From: Candidatus Binatia bacterium
GTDB taxonomy: Bacteria > Desulfobacterota > Binatia > UBA12015
Assembly (NCBI GenBank): GCA_029243485.1
Contig: JAQWRY010000052.1
Span: forward strand, 62,001 to 126,000
DNA: 64,000 nucleotides
Direction: 5' to 3'
Positions 7,529-16,369 of the stretch are shown here, one piece after another; position 1 is the first letter of the stretch, and every line of letters starts with the position of its first letter. A program made the translations under genes and the position numbers. Below the pieces are notes generated by a model, which was not told the origin of the DNA, ran no database searches, and saw only the letters and a list, made by a program, of their open reading frames with translations.

Positions 7529-8608
7529 GTGTCAACTCGTCCCCGTGCCGCGACTCGCAGGCTTCTGCTAGACTCCCACCGTAACGAGGGCCCCGCGACG
7601 ATTCCAGAACACATCGACGACCCCACTCCAGCGCAGACTGCGGGCCCGAGCCCGGTCTTCTCCCACAACGAATGGGATGCGCTCGAGGAGGTCGTCGTGG
7701 GCCGCCTCGACGGCGCCGCGGCCGAGACCCGGTCGATTCCAGCCGACCGGACCCGTGCCGAACTCGATGCGCTCGCCAAACTCTTGCGCGCCGAGGGCAT
7801 CACGGTCCACCGCCCCGAGCCGGCCCGGCACGACCGCCTGTTCCAGACCGTGGATTGGAAGGAGCGCGGCTTCTCGTCGGCTTGCCCCCGCGACGCAGTG
7901 ATCGTCGTCGGAGACGAACTCATCGAGACTCCCCTGGCCTGGCGTGCGCGCTACTTTGAGACCGACGCGCTCCGGCCGCTCTTCCTGTCCTACTTTCGCG
8001 CCGGCGCCCGCTGGAGTTCCGCGCCGCGTCCCGACTTGAAGGACGAGCTCTACGAAGAAGCCCACGGGGAGTGGCTCGACGATGCACGGCCACCGATGTT
8101 CGCCGGCGAGTCGGAGCCAGTCCTCTGTGCCGCCGACGTCCTGCGTTGCGGCCGCGACCTGTTCACGATGCGCACGGCCGGAACGAATCTCGCCGGCATC
8201 GAATGGCTGCGGCGGCACCTCAGGGCGACGCACGAGGTGCACGAGATCAAGCCACGCCTGCCGGTCGGAGGAATGCTCGACACGATCTTCTTGCCCCTCG
8301 CTCCGGGAGAGTTTCTCGTCCGCGACGCAGCAATCGATCCCACGCAACTGCCCGAAACCGTCCGCGCCGGCACCATCCGGATCGCGCCGAAGACATCGGT
8401 CCAGAACGCGAACCTCGCGATGAACGTGCTCCAGCTCGACCCGAAGCGCGTCCTGGTCGAGGAGTCACAGACCGACATGACCCGTGCGCTCACGAGTTGG
8501 GGATATGACGTGCGCCCCGTGCCTCTTGACGGTTATGCCGTGCTCGGTGGATCGCTGCGCCGCGCGACGCTCGACATTCGACGTCGGAGCGAACGGCCTA
8601 CGAGCTAG
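7529..8608 (+). CDS. Glycine amidinotransferase-fold protein lacking catalytic His and Cys
   Basis: This protein of about 359 aa (GTG 7529; the start is uncertain because no strong ribosome site is visible) aligns along its length with glycine/inosamine amidinotransferases. Recognisable blocks are FSHNEWDALEEVVVGR, SACPRDAVIVVGDELIE, AADVLRCGRDLF, NLAGIEWLRRHL and NANLAMNVLQLDPKRVLVE. In active members the His lies in an HxD(A/G/T)TF block and the Cys in a GGGFHC block. Here these read GGMLDTIFLPLAPG and GGSLRRATLDIRR, so His is replaced by Met and Cys by Arg. The fold is intact with no frameshift, so it is a pseudoenzyme or has another chemistry. It overlaps the convergent secreted-protein gene by 4 bases. 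Confidence 0.8.
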   Translation: MSTRPRAATRRLLLDSHRNEGPATIPEHIDDPTPAQTAGPSPVFSHNEWDALEEVVVGRLDGAAAETRSIPADRTRAELDALAKLLRAEGITVHRPEPARHDRLFQTVDWKERGFSSACPRDAVIVVGDELIETPLAWRARYFETDALRPLFLSYFRAGARWSSAPRPDLKDELYEEAHGEWLDDARPPMFAGESEPVLCAADVLRCGRDLFTMRTAGTNLAGIEWLRRHLRATHEVHEIKPRLPVGGMLDTIFLPLAPGEFLVRDAAIDPTQLPETVRAGTIRIAPKTSVQNANLAMNVLQLDPKRVLVEESQTDMTRALTSWGYDVRPVPLDGYAVLGGSLRRATLDIRRRSERPTS

Positions 8609-11600
8609 GGCCCTGCGACCGTCACGGAACTCGGCAAACAAAGCTCCGAGATCTTTGGCGCGTCCAACTGCCCCGTGCCCATGAGGTTCGCGGTGTGGAT
8701 CCCGCTCACTTTGGTGAACCCGGGCGTCTGCTTCGAGATCCGCACCTGATAGCAAAGGAGGTGCGTCGCATGGACGGCGGCACCCGGCGTGAGACCGCTC
8801 ACGTTGGCCGGGTTGCAGAGGTGCATGGGCTTCTTGACGTCGACCGTCAGCGTTCCGAGCGCATCCTCGATCGTCACACCGATCACCGGCTGGAACTTCG
8901 GTGTGCCCTGGCTGCGACCGACCTTGTAACAGGAGAAGTAGTCCGGGTCGGGAGGCGTCGGGGCCGCGGGCGGCGAAACGAGATCTCCTGCCGTAGGCGC
9001 GAATCCGAGGTCCGGCTTCTTCGCGTCGACGTAGACCGTCCCGAGCGCGTTCGTGACTTCGATACCGAACTGCTTCACGAACTTCGGCTGGCCCGATGAC
9101 GACCGAACCTTGTACCCGAGAACCCAATCCTCGTGGGTCACCGCGTCCGGGTCCGAACCTGCGACGTTGGTGGGGAGGCAGATCCCGGCCGGCTTCGTCA
9201 CATCAACGTTACGCGTCCAGAATTCGTCCTCGATCGCAACACCCACGATAGGAAGGAATGCCGGCGTGCCACTCGAGCGCCGCGCGCGATAGCAGGTGAA
9301 GGCATCGGTCACGAAACCATCGCAGATGGGATCTGCGATCGGGGGCTGGCTGAACTGACGACAGCCCAAGAGCGAGGAACAGGCCTCGATGCCCGTACAG
9401 TCGTCTCCGTCGCTGCAGGGCTTGGCGGTCGGTTCACATTGCCCGCCCAGACAGGTCCCGAGCGTGCAGCTATCGCCGTCACTACAAGGCTGACCCTCGA
9501 CGCAGCTTCCGCTTCCGAGACACTGCGTATCGGGATGGAGGCAGACCCCGAACGCACACAACTCCGCGGTACACGGATCGCCGTCGTCGGGACAAACCTG
9601 GCCGGCCACACAACCGCCGGCCGCATCACACGTGTCGTCCACCGTGCAGTCATTGCCGTCGACGCAAGAAGACCCGGACGCCAGCGGAACTCCGCCGCCG
9701 TCGAGGCAATCGCACGCACTTGCGTCCTCCGAGTTAATACACCCGATGTCGTCGTCGCAGTTGTTGAACGTGCACTCGTCTCCATCGTCGCACTCGAGAG
9801 GCGGACCCGACGGCACGCACGCCCCCGCCTGGCATTCGTCTCCACTCGTGCAGACGCTTTCGTCGTCGCAGACTGTCCCGTTGGAGACCGGTGAGATCAC
9901 ACAGCCGGTTTGCGGGTCCCCCGATGCGGGATCGCAGATCTCGGTCGTGCACTCCTCGCCGTCGTTGCAGAGCGGGTCGCTATCCGCCGCCTGACAACCC
10001 AGGATGGGATCGCAGCTATCGATCGTGCAGTCGACACCGTCGTCGCACGTGTTCGGCCGATGAGTACACGCACCGTCGTCGCAGATGTCGGTCGTACAGA
10101 CGTTCCCACCGGGCTCGTCGTCGCAGGCGACTCCGGTCAACGGCTGATACGCGCATCCGAACGAAGGCGAGCAATCCTGGGTGCATTCGTTCCCATCCCC
10201 GGCGCACGGCGGACTCGGCTCGGACATGCAGGACGGGGTGCAACTGTCGCAGAACTGACCGTTGCCGTCCTCGCACTCCTCACCAACGTCGACGGGGCTG
10301 CCGACCCCATCGTCCAGAACTCCATTGCCACAACACGGCGCGAGGCTCGGGGCGAGCACAATATTTGCGGCTGGATCGAGGAACGCTCCCGGATCGATCG
10401 AGGGTGCCCCGCTCCGCAAACTCAGCGTATTGCAGTCGCCACTGGCGCAAGGCTGTGACTCCAGACGAGCAGTCGATGTGAGAGTGATGGTCCCACCAGT
10501 GAGATCGATGAACCCTGCAATACCGATGGCGCCCGGCTCCACGTCAATCGTCGACGAAACCGAGACCTGGCAGCCTCGAATGTCCACGAAGCCGCCGCTC
10601 CCGGTGCTGGTGCCTCGGGCGATCACGTCGCCGTCGATCGTGGTGTTGCCTTGCGTGATCAGGTCGATGAAGCCACCGCCGAAGGAACCGCCGAGAGCCG
10701 TCAGGGTCATCCCCGAGGCCACGGTGATGTCGCCGCGCGCCAACGCGTCGATTGTGCCCCCGTCTCCCTGCGGGCCACCGGACACGTCGATGTTGCCGGC
10801 GATCGATAGATCACCGAGGGCCGTGATCTCGACCACTCCGCCGGAGGCGAACGTGCCCACACCAGCGAGGTCGACGTCGTCGCCAATCGTGACGCTGCCC
10901 TCGGTGTCGATCTGCAGGTCTCCGCCGCTGCCGTCGCCACCGGAGCCCTCCGAGTTCAGCGACCCCTGGAGGTCGATGCGCCCAGCGGCATCGAGCTCGA
11001 TGTCGCCGCCGTTGTTCCCGAAGTCTTCATCGGAGCCGCGCCCGCGTGCATCAAGAGACGCACCCGAGGCGAGGAAAATGTCTCCGGGGTCCGCAACGAG
11101 AGTGATTCCGGGGGGCGCACCACCCGAGCCGTCGATGCCCTGATAAATCGCGAGACTCGGGGCATCGATGACGATGAAACCACCGTCACAGTCGTACGCG
11201 GTCGTCGCAGCGCTGATCGTCGTGCCGTTTCCGCCGAGAAGGATCTGCCCACCGCTGGCCGACAGGGTCACGTCGCCGGCAGGCCCACAGTCGAGCCCGA
11301 CGCCGCCGTCGGTGATAATGGCGCCGCCGCCAGCAATCAAGACGTCGTTCGCCGTGATGACGACACTGCCGCCACCCGCATTCCCGCTGGTCTCGACTCG
11401 CGAGCCGGAGCCCGCCATCCAGAATCGCCCCGAAGCGGTGATGGTGATCTGGCCACCACTCTCGACGTTGTTGCCCGTCGACGTCAGCTTGCCGCCGTCG
11501 AGATAGATCTGTCCGCCCGTCAGCGAGAACGAATCCCCCACCTGTTCCGTGCGCAGCGTACCCCGGATCTCGACGTTCTGAGTTCCCCAATCCAGGTGAC

Positions 11601-11898
11601 AGCCGGTCCCGATGTCGTGCGTTCCCGAGATGATGCACGTGCCGGTCGGGGCGCAGCCGAAATCAGCCGCCGTACACTTGGCCACAGCCTGGGCGCTACT
11701 CGGCAGCAAAGCCGAGACAAGGGCCAAAAGAAGGATCGCAGTTCCGGAGCGTCGGGGTTTTTTGGTTGGGGGGGACCCAGGCGGGTTCCGGGCGCAGCCG
11801 ATGAGGAGCCTCCAGTTCTTCGTGTTTCGGGACAAAAATCCCGATGGCGGATCGTCGGCTTGAAGTAAAGCGGAACTGCAGGCACTGCAGCAACCCAC
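8605..11898 (-). CDS. Large secreted Cys-rich mosaic protein with CYKV-type C-terminal repeats
   Basis: This is a protein of up to 1,097 aa. A hydrophobic signal segment (ILLLALVSALLPSSAQA) ends near residue 70, an unusually long lead; an in-frame TTG at about residue 22 is an alternative start and neither has a clear ribosome site. Residues about 75-510 are Gly/Ser-rich with repeating GG-hydrophobic-I strands typical of a parallel beta-helix. Residues about 540-860 hold many CxDGxxCT-type repeats, like the Cys-rich eukaryotic/myxobacterial repeats (DUF4215-like). The last 230 residues contain four repeats of about 55-60 aa of the form CYKV-RS-GTPKF-VDVKKP-LCNP (DUF7450-like). It is probably exported to the surface. 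The function is unknown; adhesion or matrix binding is possible. Confidence 0.75.
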   Translation of the reverse strand: MGCCSACSSALLQADDPPSGFLSRNTKNWRLLIGCARNPPGSPPTKKPRRSGTAILLLALVSALLPSSAQAVAKCTAADFGCAPTGTCIISGTHDIGTGCHLDWGTQNVEIRGTLRTEQVGDSFSLTGGQIYLDGGKLTSTGNNVESGGQITITASGRFWMAGSGSRVETSGNAGGGSVVITANDVLIAGGGAIITDGGVGLDCGPAGDVTLSASGGQILLGGNGTTISAATTAYDCDGGFIVIDAPSLAIYQGIDGSGGAPPGITLVADPGDIFLASGASLDARGRGSDEDFGNNGGDIELDAAGRIDLQGSLNSEGSGGDGSGGDLQIDTEGSVTIGDDVDLAGVGTFASGGVVEITALGDLSIAGNIDVSGGPQGDGGTIDALARGDITVASGMTLTALGGSFGGGFIDLITQGNTTIDGDVIARGTSTGSGGFVDIRGCQVSVSSTIDVEPGAIGIAGFIDLTGGTITLTSTARLESQPCASGDCNTLSLRSGAPSIDPGAFLDPAANIVLAPSLAPCCGNGVLDDGVGSPVDVGEECEDGNGQFCDSCTPSCMSEPSPPCAGDGNECTQDCSPSFGCAYQPLTGVACDDEPGGNVCTTDICDDGACTHRPNTCDDGVDCTIDSCDPILGCQAADSDPLCNDGEECTTEICDPASGDPQTGCVISPVSNGTVCDDESVCTSGDECQAGACVPSGPPLECDDGDECTFNNCDDDIGCINSEDASACDCLDGGGVPLASGSSCVDGNDCTVDDTCDAAGGCVAGQVCPDDGDPCTAELCAFGVCLHPDTQCLGSGSCVEGQPCSDGDSCTLGTCLGGQCEPTAKPCSDGDDCTGIEACSSLLGCRQFSQPPIADPICDGFVTDAFTCYRARRSSGTPAFLPIVGVAIEDEFWTRNVDVTKPAGICLPTNVAGSDPDAVTHEDWVLGYKVRSSSGQPKFVKQFGIEVTNALGTVYVDAKKPDLGFAPTAGDLVSPPAAPTPPDPDYFSCYKVGRSQGTPKFQPVIGVTIEDALGTLTVDVKKPMHLCNPANVSGLTPGAAVHATHLLCYQVRISKQTPGFTKVSGIHTANLMGTGQLDAPKISELCLPSSVTVAGP

Positions 11899-11939
11899 TT
11901 TCCTTCCCGCCGCCCCGGGGCCCCTCCTGCCGCCCTAAT

Positions 11940-12262
11940 TCAGGCCGGCGGCGTCACGGTCGACGGCAGGCAGAGCCCCTCGAACTTTAGAGCGTCCAGA
12001 TGCTCGTTTCCGAAGGGATTCGCCGTGAAGAGGCCGAATTGGCGCGTGAACTTCGGCGTCCGCTTAGTGAAGGACGTCTGGTAGCACAGCAAATGCCCTG
12101 GATCGCTCGGGGCCGTCGGATCCTCGCCGGGTGAGACACCTCGGGCCAGATCGTGTTCGCATTGTCTCCGAACCGAAGCTCGCGGACGTAGACGATGTCG
12201 TAGTCCACTGCGAAAGCAACGGACGATGCGGAGCCGACCCAAACGGCTACGAGCACCGGCAA
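11940..12262 (-). pseudogene. Frameshifted remnant of a secreted protein with one CYKV-type repeat
   Basis: One frame from ATG 12262 gives a signal peptide (MPVLVAVWVGSASSVAFA) and then DYDIVYVRELRFGDN up to about 12130. After that the meaningful frame changes, and GHLLCYQTSFTKRTPKF through LCLPSTV is read to the stop at 11940. The second part is clearly related to the last repeat of the neighbouring 1,097-aa protein (THLLCYQVRISKQTPGF). The gene seems to have lost its middle and acquired a frameshift, leaving the export signal and one terminal repeat. Duplication from the neighbouring gene or a shared domain family are both possible. A sequencing error cannot explain the missing middle. Confidence 0.6.
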
Positions 12263-12485
12263 GAACCGGGACTACCCTAGAGTGGAACTCGGACAGACCC
12301 CCCATGACGTATCCCTCCTCTCCCCACACCCGTGTTCTACAGCGACAAGCGTACCCCCGTCAGCGACGTCGCGATCACTGCGTCCCACAGGACTTGCGGT
12401 CCGAAGGCCGCACACGCTGCATGACTCGCGGACTTCTCCGCTGCGTGGGTGGGGCGTCAGCGGGACGCCGGCTGGCGAAGAGTCC

Positions 12486-13289
12486 TCACTGCGAGCGCAC
12501 AATGTCGTGCGCGTGAGCCTCGGCCGCATCCACGGCGAGCCGTCGCCCGTTCGCTTCGAGGAACGCCGGGTTCGCGACGCCCCAACGCTTCAGTCGCGCG
12601 AGCGTCGCCGTCTGCAACACACCCAGGCCGTACTTCACACTTCGCGAGAAGTTGATCGACGAGGAGTCGGGCTCGTAGCGCGTGGGGCACGTGATCTCTC
12701 CGATCCGAAACCCGAACTCGACGGCCTGAACCAACATCTGGTTGTCGAAGATGAAGTCGTCGTCGTTCTCTTCAAGCGGGAGTTCGAGGAGCAGGCGGCG
12801 CGAGAACGCGCGGTAGCCGGTGTGGTACTCCGAGAGCTTCTGGCCGAGGATCAGGTTCTCGACGAGCGTGAGGAAGCGATTCGCGACGTACTTGTAGACC
12901 GGCATGCCGCCCTTCATCGCATCCCCGCCGAGAATCCGAGACCCCAACGCGACGTCGAACAAGCCGCTCGAGATGCAGGCAGCGAGCGCCGGCACCAGCT
13001 TCGGTTGGTACTGATAGTCGGGGTGCACCATCACGACGATGTCCGCACCGCGCTTCAGCGCTTCCGTGTAGCAGGTCTTCTGATTGCCACCGTATCCACG
13101 GTTCTTCGGATGAACGATCACGTGCAAGCCGAGCCGCCGCGCCACTGCGACCGTGTCATCGCTGGACTGATCATCCACGACGACGAAATCGTCGACGACC
13201 GCCTTCGGCACGTCCGCGATCGTCTGTTCCAGCGTCCGGGCCGCGTTATAGGCGGGCAAGACGACGCAGACGCGTCTACCGTCGATCAC
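12486..13289 (-). CDS. Family 2 glycosyltransferase (DPM1/polyprenyl-phosphate type)
   Basis: This 267-aa GT-A glycosyltransferase starts at GTG 13289, with GGGGAG upstream; an ATG 16 codons further up is in frame but has no ribosome site. It begins with CVVLPAYNAARTLEQTI and contains VDDQSSDDTV, the nucleotide-binding MVHPDYQYQP (DxD-like) and the acceptor-region HTGYRAFSR. The sequence most resembles dolichyl/undecaprenyl-phosphate sugar transferases but has no C-terminal membrane helices. It probably moves a hexose from a nucleotide sugar to a lipid or glycan in envelope biosynthesis. The stretches on either side (12263-12485 and 13290-13555) show no convincing gene. Confidence 0.87.
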   Translation of the reverse strand: MIDGRRVCVVLPAYNAARTLEQTIADVPKAVVDDFVVVDDQSSDDTVAVARRLGLHVIVHPKNRGYGGNQKTCYTEALKRGADIVVMVHPDYQYQPKLVPALAACISSGLFDVALGSRILGGDAMKGGMPVYKYVANRFLTLVENLILGQKLSEYHTGYRAFSRRLLLELPLEENDDDFIFDNQMLVQAVEFGFRIGEITCPTRYEPDSSSINFSRSVKYGLGVLQTATLARLKRWGVANPAFLEANGRRLAVDAAEAHAHDIVRSQ

Positions 13290-13555
13290 AGGAGTCTCCC
13301 CTTGGCTGAACGGACATCCAACCCGTACAGCTCGCATTCCGGCGCACGGTGGGCAAGTCGGACCTCTCTATATGGACCGCCTGTCCGCTCGGCGCCCAGA
13401 CGGGTCAGAGGGCCCGTCGATACCGGAGCAGCGCCAGCGGAGTGCTGAGCTGCGGCTGCCGGCTCCGGCGTTTCAGGGCGGCGATTCGCCGCGTTCTGCG
13501 AGTCGCATGCATGGGAGTCGATCGTTCAGGGCTCGCTCCCGGGAGGCGAGAAGCT

Positions 13556-13786
13556 TCAGACGCCCTCGGAAATCAGGGCCTCGGGCGGAGCGGCGCTCTC
13601 CTCTTCCAACGGCGCGCAGGACGCGAAAATTCCCCGAAACGCCTCATCCGCGGAACTCGCGAGGGCACGCCAGGTCGCCGCACCGAGCCTCTCCGCGTTT
13701 GCCTGGATCCGCATCTGCTCGCCGATCGGACAACCCGCGAGGAGCGGCCCGACGACCAGACCGATTTCCGGCAGGTTCTCGTTCAC
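13556..13786 (-). CDS. Small hypothetical protein translationally coupled to glpD
   Basis: This 76-codon frame starts at GTG 13786, whose bases overlap the glpD stop (GTGA), a common coupling arrangement. The product has a mildly hydrophobic N-terminal stretch (LPEIGLVVGPLLAGCP), a helical middle and an acidic end. No family was recognised. The overlap and the sensible amino acid composition favour a real gene, but no ribosome site other than the upstream coding region is present. The region beyond it (13338-13555) shows only a 35-codon Arg-rich frame that could be chance. Confidence 0.45.
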   Translation of the reverse strand: MNENLPEIGLVVGPLLAGCPIGEQMRIQANAERLGAATWRALASSADEAFRGIFASCAPLEEESAAPPEALISEGV

Positions 13787-15348
13787 GGCAAATACCCCCG
13801 AGCCATTTCCTGGAACTCCTCGACCTGCGACTTCACCCAGACGTCGTCGCGCCCGAGTTCTCCGGCGAGCAGGCGCCCGACATCGGGGGCCGCTTCGATC
13901 GCGGCCTTTGCGTCCAGCAAGAGACTCCGCGTGCGCCGGGCCAGGACGTCGTCGATGTTGCGCGCCATTTCGTATCGAGCGGCCCACACGACCTGACCGC
14001 GAGCGTACGGAAGATTCGCGTGGATCGGCTCGGCCAACGCCGGATCGGTCGCGAGGAAGTCGTAGACATCCTTCGCATCGGAGCCGTACATCGCCATGTG
14101 CCCGTCGTGCGGACGGTCGGGGTCATCGCGCGACATCCAACCGTGCAGGCGAAGGTCCTCGGTGATGCACTTGCTCTCTGGTAGCTCGGCGACCAGCGCC
14201 GCATCGTCAACGGTGTCCTCCCCCATCTTGCGGTACGTCGTCCACTTGCCGCCGACCAGAGTCACGAGCCCAGAGTCGGAAACGATCACCGAATGCTCGC
14301 GCGAGATCGACTTCGTCCCACCGCGCTCCCCGCCTCCCTGAAAGAGGGGACGGAGACCCGCGAAGTAGCTCAGCACGTCGGCTTCGCCTGGATCGCGCTC
14401 GAGATAGCGCCCCGCGTTCCGGAGAATGAAATCGACTTCTTCTGGCAGGGGCCGGGGTTCGATCTCGGGACCGTCGACCGGCGTGTCCGTCGTCCCCACG
14501 AGCACCCGCCCGTGCCACGGAATCACGAACAGAACGCGGCCGTCGTCGGTATGCGGCACCATCAGCGCCGTATCGCTCGGCTGGAAAGCTCGATCGAGGA
14601 CGAGATGGACGCCCTGACTCGGTGCGAGTGTGACCTCGCTCTCCGGCACGTCCATGCGGCGGACCTGATCCGCGAAGATTCCGGTGGCGTTCACTACGAC
14701 CTTCGCACGGATCTCGATCTCGCGACCGCTCTCCTCGTCGACGGCGCGGACGCCGATGACAGAGTCGGCTTCCTTCATCAATCCGACGACCGAAACGTAG
14801 TTCAGCACGGTCGCGCCGTGATCGGCGGCCGTGCGGGCCAGCGTGAACGCCATTCGCGCATCGTCGAACTGCGCATCGTGGTAGATCACTCCGCCGAGAA
14901 GGTCCTCGGTCTGAACGTTCGGGATGTGAGCGATCGTCTCCTTGCGATCGAGTACGCGCGACGGAGCGATGTTCAGCCGCCCCGCGAGCCGGTCGTACAC
15001 CTTGAGACCGACGCCGTAGAACGGCCCCTCCCACCACTTGTACCGCGGAACAACGAAGCCGAGATCGCTCACCAGATGCGGCGCGTTGCGACACAGGAGG
15101 CCACGCTCACGCAGGGCTTCGAAAACCAGAGAGACGTTCCCCTGCTGGAGGTAGCGGACGCCGCCGTGCACGAGCTTCGTGCTGCGGCTCGAGGTACCTT
15201 TGGCGAAATCGTACTTCTCGAGAAGAAGCGTCCGGTAGCCACGCGTCTGCGCGTCGACCGCGACACCGAGCCCACTCGCTCCGCCACCGATCACCAGGAC
15301 GTCGAACGGATCGCCCTCCAGAGCGCCGACCATCTCGTCACGATTCAC
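13783..15348 (-). CDS. glpD: Aerobic glycerol-3-phosphate dehydrogenase
   Basis: This 521-aa FAD enzyme oxidises sn-glycerol 3-phosphate to dihydroxyacetone phosphate and passes electrons to quinone at the inner membrane. The N-terminus has the dinucleotide fold DVLVIGGGASGLG, followed by the GlpD signature GTSSRSTKLVHGGVRYL. Other family segments include WHGRVLVGTTDTP and LVTLVGGKWTTYRKM. GTG 15348 is preferred because it gives the usual N-terminus (MNRDEMVGAL); TTG 15357 and ATG 15333 are alternatives. No other glp gene is adjacent. It would feed glycerol phosphate from lipid turnover into central metabolism. Confidence 0.93.
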   Translation of the reverse strand: MNRDEMVGALEGDPFDVLVIGGGASGLGVAVDAQTRGYRTLLLEKYDFAKGTSSRSTKLVHGGVRYLQQGNVSLVFEALRERGLLCRNAPHLVSDLGFVVPRYKWWEGPFYGVGLKVYDRLAGRLNIAPSRVLDRKETIAHIPNVQTEDLLGGVIYHDAQFDDARMAFTLARTAADHGATVLNYVSVVGLMKEADSVIGVRAVDEESGREIEIRAKVVVNATGIFADQVRRMDVPESEVTLAPSQGVHLVLDRAFQPSDTALMVPHTDDGRVLFVIPWHGRVLVGTTDTPVDGPEIEPRPLPEEVDFILRNAGRYLERDPGEADVLSYFAGLRPLFQGGGERGGTKSISREHSVIVSDSGLVTLVGGKWTTYRKMGEDTVDDAALVAELPESKCITEDLRLHGWMSRDDPDRPHDGHMAMYGSDAKDVYDFLATDPALAEPIHANLPYARGQVVWAARYEMARNIDDVLARRTRSLLLDAKAAIEAAPDVGRLLAGELGRDDVWVKSQVEEFQEMARGYLP

Positions 15349-15400
15349 TCCGCCCAACTAGCGCATGGGCCGAACCGGTGCGAACGAGCCGACGATGCCG

Positions 15401-16054
15401 TCAGTAGAGGTCGGGAGGGGGCGTTCCGCTGACGACGCGGTGGTACAGGCTCGCCATCGCGAGATCGCTCCACACGGCGGCGGGAACCATCAGAAGCCCG
15501 AAGCTCGCCGAACCGATCACGAGCAGGACCATCCGGCAGATCCCGATCCCCAGGATTGTCCATCCGTGGCCACGCGTACGCTCGAAGCTCTCGAAAAGAG
15601 CGTCCACGGCGGACAGCCGCCCCTCGACGACGAGGTACGGAACGAACGCGAACCGGCAGAGTAGGAAGATGCCGGGGACGACAAGGAATGCGAACCCGAC
15701 GAGAACGAGACCGGTGCTCAGCGCGGCCGCGACGACTGCCTCGAAGTACCTATCGTAGACCTCTGCGACGTCACCGGGCTCCGCCACGTCGTCCCGCACC
15801 GCACGCAGGCACTGGTACGCGAAGCCGTACGCGAGCGGTGTCGAAACGAGCGCCGCGAAAATGAATCCGAGGATCCCGCCGACGAACGGCACACTCACAA
15901 ACCCCCACGCCGCAACGACCAGTGCAGAGACGACGAACCCCGGTACCAGAAGCATGACGGGGTAATCGAGCAACACTCCGAAACCACCGCGGTAGCAGTC
16001 GATGACTTCGGTGCGCGCCTCTTCCCGGACTTCGTGACTCGCGGAGGAATCCAT
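15401..16054 (-). CDS. Polytopic membrane protein (DUF975-like)
   Basis: This 217-aa integral membrane protein starts at ATG 16054 with AAAGGGGA upstream. A short polar N-terminus with the helix YRGGFGVLLDYPVMLLVPG is followed by about five hydrophobic segments and a cytoplasmic-looking motif ALFESFERTRGHGW. The layout resembles DUF975 / glycerophosphodiester phosphodiesterase membrane-domain proteins, which often have no enzyme activity of their own. No catalytic motif is visible. It lies 52 bases upstream of glpD on the same strand and might share a transcript. Confidence 0.7.
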   Translation of the reverse strand: MDSSASHEVREEARTEVIDCYRGGFGVLLDYPVMLLVPGFVVSALVVAAWGFVSVPFVGGILGFIFAALVSTPLAYGFAYQCLRAVRDDVAEPGDVAEVYDRYFEAVVAAALSTGLVLVGFAFLVVPGIFLLCRFAFVPYLVVEGRLSAVDALFESFERTRGHGWTILGIGICRMVLLVIGSASFGLLMVPAAVWSDLAMASLYHRVVSGTPPPDLY

Positions 16055-16369
16055 CTCTGCGTCCCCTTTCGTCGTGTGGTGTGTGTCGGGTTCCACCACA
16101 TGGCAGTTGCAAAAGACGTACCGGGGACCACGCGCCCGAAAGTGCAGTGTTCTCTCTACGTCGCGGCGCAAACCGCCGCAGGTTCCCTGCGGCTCCCGCA
16201 GCGACGCGACTGCGCCACACGAATGCCATTCCGAGCATGCGCTCACCGCACATGCGACCGGGCACCCCCGGCACGGGCACGCCGGGAACGCTCACCAATT
16301 CGCGGCACGGCGGATGGCACGGACGTTGCGCGCGTACGCACGACACTGGCGCAACAAGAGGGGGACAAA
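16055..16369 (+). other. Gap without a recognised gene
   Basis: This 315-base stretch lies between the membrane protein (minus strand) and the decayed lipoprotein (plus strand), so it should contain divergent promoters. Frames here are open only because of GC bias and show no protein-like composition. The only pattern noted is a cluster of GGCAC repeats around 16260-16285. No clear -35/-10 pair was found. Confidence 0.4.

Noticed and set aside
9380-10330. Regularly spaced short repeats that could suggest a CRISPR-like array
   Set aside because: The periodicity follows the CxDGxxCT protein repeats of the secreted mosaic protein; repeat units vary in sequence and length and remain in frame.
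12330-12485. Possible continuation of the decayed repeat protein
   Set aside because: No recognisable protein segments in any frame of this spacer.
13349-13996. A plus-strand frame of 215 codons beside glpD
   Set aside because: Half of it is antisense to glpD and the small coupled gene; Arg-rich composition and no motif.
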